Below, piece after piece: positions 62,601-64,000 of a DNA stretch of 64,000 nucleotides. Numbering within the stretch: position 1 is the stretch's first letter; each line of letters starts with the position of its first letter. Position numbers and translations under genes: made by a program. This stretch comes from Halovenus halobia (GTDB lineage: Archaea > Halobacteriota > Halobacteria > Halobacteriales > Haloarculaceae). Location of the stretch: the NCBI RefSeq assembly GCF_051414135.1, contig NZ_JBLKOA010000008.1, forward strand, positions 1 to 64,000. Direction: 5' to 3'. Under the pieces are notes generated by a model. It saw only the letters and a program-made list of their open reading frames with translations. It was not told the DNA's origin and searched no databases.

Positions 62601-63621
62601 CTCTCAAGCGGAGGAAATCGAAGAACGTATTAACCGCGATCTGGGCCAATTTGACCGCGTTACGCCAGACAGCTTTGAAGAGTTGTCTGAGAAACGTTCT
62701 GAGGAAAAGAGTCGCATAGACGATTTACAAGAAGAACTCAAAGACGAAAAGAAATACAGTGACGGCTACTCAAGCTGGCGGTCATTAGCTGGTAAATCGC
62801 ATGATCTTGATGAGCGAGTTATGAGGTTTACTGACCGGTCGGGTGAAGAAGAATTTGAGACTCGGGTGAATAACCTGCTGTCCGAAATTAATGAGCGATT
62901 TTCGGAGCACGGAAAAGAATTGCTACTGCGTGCTGACACGTATGAAGACGAGCTTGCGGAAATCACGAACGACTTCGATGATCGGGTAGGCCAACAACGG
63001 CAAGCTTTCCAGTCAAAAAAGACGACTCTTGAGAACATCCTCAGCACGGCAAAAGGAAGTCATCCTGGCCTTCGTGCTCAATTTTCAGAGGCGAATCCAC
63101 AACAATCCTACGAGAATCTAGAAAATGGCTTTCGGAAGGCAATTCGGGATGAAATTCTCGCGGAACTGAGCGACTCCATTGAGGAATTGCTGAGGACCGC
63201 TAACCGTGCAGATCGGTTTCAAACGATTCCAGAAAATATTAGCTTAGATTCACTTCGAGAAGATCTAAACAATGCTAAGGAAGAACTGGAATCCTTGATG
63301 ACTGAGGTTGAAACCTGGTCAATCGATGACCAGGATGAATCAATCACAACTACGGCAGAGAACATTGCTAACCTTCGTGAAAATATATCCGAACTTGAAA
63401 ATGAAGTAGAGGGATTGAACCGTCCGGTTCGACCCGATTCCGATGCCCAAATTGACCTCTATAATGAACTAGAGTACGGAAGGGAAATTCAGTTAGATGA
63501 GATTCTAGAAGAGGATGACCAAAACCCAGAAAATCTTGCGAAAGATCTCGCAGGACTATTCCAACGAAACCTGCTTGATATTAAAGTTCAAAAGCGATTC
63601 CGTGATCTCCCAGAGGAATAA
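59689..63621 (+). CDS. DpdA-operon protein 3, giant P-loop/coiled-coil ATPase (BrxC/PglY- or DpdH-like)
   Basis: A 1310-residue protein. The N-terminal ATPase has Walker A GKYAYGKT (75-82), Walker B LVVFPDE (202-208) and helical extensions to about residue 400. A winged-helix-like middle region (about 480-830) precedes a long coiled-coil tract (about 850-1250, many E/R heptads such as DIEQELVEVRETLETL). Size and architecture recall BREX BrxC/PglY and the large Dpd ATPase. By analogy it may work on DNA marked or unmarked by the transglycosylase. Its TAA shares one base with the ATG of the next gene. Family membership needs profile searches. Confidence 0.65.
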   Translation: MSSSNQLSRLEEIAKKEEVVDTVQARHLREQPREVEQTYRDHLRTHLSLGDSSGTEDQLLSNLENQEGSIGIIAGKYAYGKTSTSISFWASCEDAGYVAVPPFILSSLADLMDATTGWLNHKLGDRFSNRIQQIHEKYQQKGVQQLANETGEEHDIDPDKASELIADLSESGRMNEDIPAEVLVEYYLDATELVQDAGYDGLVVFPDEVQQFFKKHSYSDAEEELRSLIWGFNPRSVPFGMMFSIPDEQLAVINERGADILDRVRENNLLLNLTSTYDHDFPKELWNHYAKKYDFEEIKDEIIPEETLTSIGQYATRDDLSRGPRTVIDAFGLAVTEYRESGSTFTPISFIEAYIDNRLRFTEPQQKVRGAVSEVEAADVVQTPNHKRAIKLMAAFPKGVTEDIVSTYGLQGEMSELSSELHGTLLTFYADGYTLVQIVKGDPDVSVGGEILKNFWREFQENDEDVADAIVAFDKHVVPKLFPEKGRGQSRTGWTVRESNQLHKHTIESYREGTFDPSYPQRSCYIRVSGRNKDLGRVESENNLDRDADLTLGLFLDHQFVTEENITEIEKDTSYQFTLNLKESLMKGDLPQRIRKLKDYMNPRSVTPLLMLALTSRIDREIAESDDNMTLAEKQSLENLRENLITETIEILFDDELRENAPNSLDIRRLRDRMAEDLFRSVMRNRYPEYKTLYKGRSITKLVGEYISALESGSLDLALTQKQGRRPVVISKDALGEAFNVKNHSSLRNKVTDKYAQLAELEWDYGDSSDEVRITFALHPLEQEILDTFPSDEAGAELTKSSAKSIASNKGYREEEFEQVLRLLQARQYLDKEGDRLVRIESTVDKEDIEQELVEVRETLETLTASSSTQEDLEEQLKITSTNLEDTAAEEEERLEEIREEVTELRRAVEEELESQFRDLKREMDDLADRASSIQRQSQSSMLNKVEIPATFSRHLNKQRTKINNRYEHISSQAEEIEERINRDLGQFDRVTPDSFEELSEKRSEEKSRIDDLQEELKDEKKYSDGYSSWRSLAGKSHDLDERVMRFTDRSGEEEFETRVNNLLSEINERFSEHGKELLLRADTYEDELAEITNDFDDRVGQQRQAFQSKKTTLENILSTAKGSHPGLRAQFSEANPQQSYENLENGFRKAIRDEILAELSDSIEELLRTANRADRFQTIPENISLDSLREDLNNAKEELESLMTEVETWSIDDQDESITTTAENIANLRENISELENEVEGLNRPVRPDSDAQIDLYNELEYGREIQLDEILEEDDQNPENLAKDLAGLFQRNLLDIKVQKRFRDLPEE

Positions 63622-64000
63622 TGCCTACAATTGATGAAGTGGTAGCGGAGGCAAAATTGCACCCCGTCGAGGTAGATGTACCGCACACATTGAGTTATCT
63701 CTTTTTAGAAGATTACGTGAATGTATTTCATGACGGTGACGTTCTGGAGTCTTACCTCAACAATCCGTCGTATGAATTTAACAAAAACGTCGTATTAAAA
63801 ACACAGTCTGATGTTGGGGTCGGAAGCCAATATCCTAAGCTGAAGTTGGATCACTCCCCTATTTCGCCGCTTCTCAACAATATCATTGCAGAAAAATACG
63901 ACCGACTTTCTGACCACCTAATCACACAACGTGATATTAAATCACAAATATTGCAGCGAGTGACTGATGAAACGGTAGTGGTACTACTTATAGCGGATGG
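63621..64000 (+). CDS. DpdA-operon protein 4, partial at window edge; PglZ-like start suspected
   Basis: The first 126 residues of a longer protein, cut by the window end. ATG 63,621 overlaps the stop of the giant ATPase. The visible part is alpha/beta with MPTIDEVVAEAKLHPVEVDV at the start and ends in the strand ETVVVLLIADG. That strand with an Asp-Gly end resembles the first metal-binding strand of PglZ/alkaline-phosphatase-fold proteins (VLLIxDGLxY). If so, the operon pairs a PglZ-like phosphodiesterase with the ATPase, as in BREX. The evidence is one motif only. Confidence 0.5.
   Translation, partial: MPTIDEVVAEAKLHPVEVDVPHTLSYLFLEDYVNVFHDGDVLESYLNNPSYEFNKNVVLKTQSDVGVGSQYPKLKLDHSPISPLLNNIIAEKYDRLSDHLITQRDIKSQILQRVTDETVVVLLIAD

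Noticed and set aside
22300..64000. Second copy of the tRNA-Phe 3' end as a right attachment site
   Set aside because: I did not see one in the window by eye; it may lie beyond 64 kb.

Overview
The window is haloarchaeal chromosomal DNA (class Halobacteria). The evidence is the acidic proteomes, leaderless genes 25-31 nt behind TTTATA-type box A elements, ATGA and TAATG coupled cistrons, a Bat-type HTH-10 regulator, Hef, pyruvoyl arginine decarboxylase and several halobacterial-only protein families. Genus and species cannot be read from the sequence.

Two regions meet at a tRNA gene. Bases 1-22,260 are a GC-rich, densely coding core. It starts with what looks like an IS605/IS1341-type right end. 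Next come an AhpD-like protein, a receiver/GAF/PAS histidine kinase, a DUF5787-type protein, an ASCH protein, PvlArgDC and a MATE transporter. A five-gene minus-strand operon follows (crotonase, BKACE, a 2,4-dienoyl-CoA-reductase-like SDR, a UDG-family protein, a membrane protein). After it lie a lipoprotein/exoprotein pair facing a GIDE-type protein, a membrane Bat-like regulator, Hef, an aldehyde dehydrogenase, a frameshifted sulfite-oxidase-type gene and a creatininase-family enzyme.

From tRNA-Phe(GAA) at 22,261-22,334 to the window end the DNA is AT-richer, with many orphan genes, long gaps, gene fragments and degenerate repeats: a genomic island in which defence-type genes accumulate. 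Its first half (22.3-45.7 kb) carries a second UDG-like protein, a rhomboid protease, a CBS-HEPN protein, a 5'-truncated PIN toxin, HTH regulators, a Doc/Fic toxin with a 31-residue companion, a minimal tyrosine recombinase, an EVE-like protein, a DUF262-HNH (GmrSD-like) nuclease, a possible McrB N-terminal homologue, a VWA protein and a homologue of haloarchaeal RNA polymerase subunit epsilon.

The second half holds two large systems. The first (46.3-54.2 kb, minus strand) is a tightly overlapping Mre11-Rad50-NurA-HerA operon with an extra 220-residue protein and a 26-residue ORF joined by ATGA overlaps at both ends. The second (about 55.2-64 kb) starts with a ribbon-helix-helix protein and a queuosine-precursor-type (preQ0) transporter. 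A stand-alone TGT-fold transglycosylase without a PUA domain (DpdA-like) follows, itself preceded by a coupled 37-residue ORF. Then comes an operon of a 286-residue protein, a small P-loop ATPase, a 1310-residue P-loop/coiled-coil protein and a gene cut by the window edge that ends in a PglZ-like strand. My interpretation is an archaeal 7-deazaguanine DNA modification/defence system that joins a Dpd-type modifier to BREX/Pgl-like ATPase and PglZ-like parts. The TGT fold, the transporter family and the operon structure are seen directly. The DNA target and the Dpd/BREX relationship are inference.
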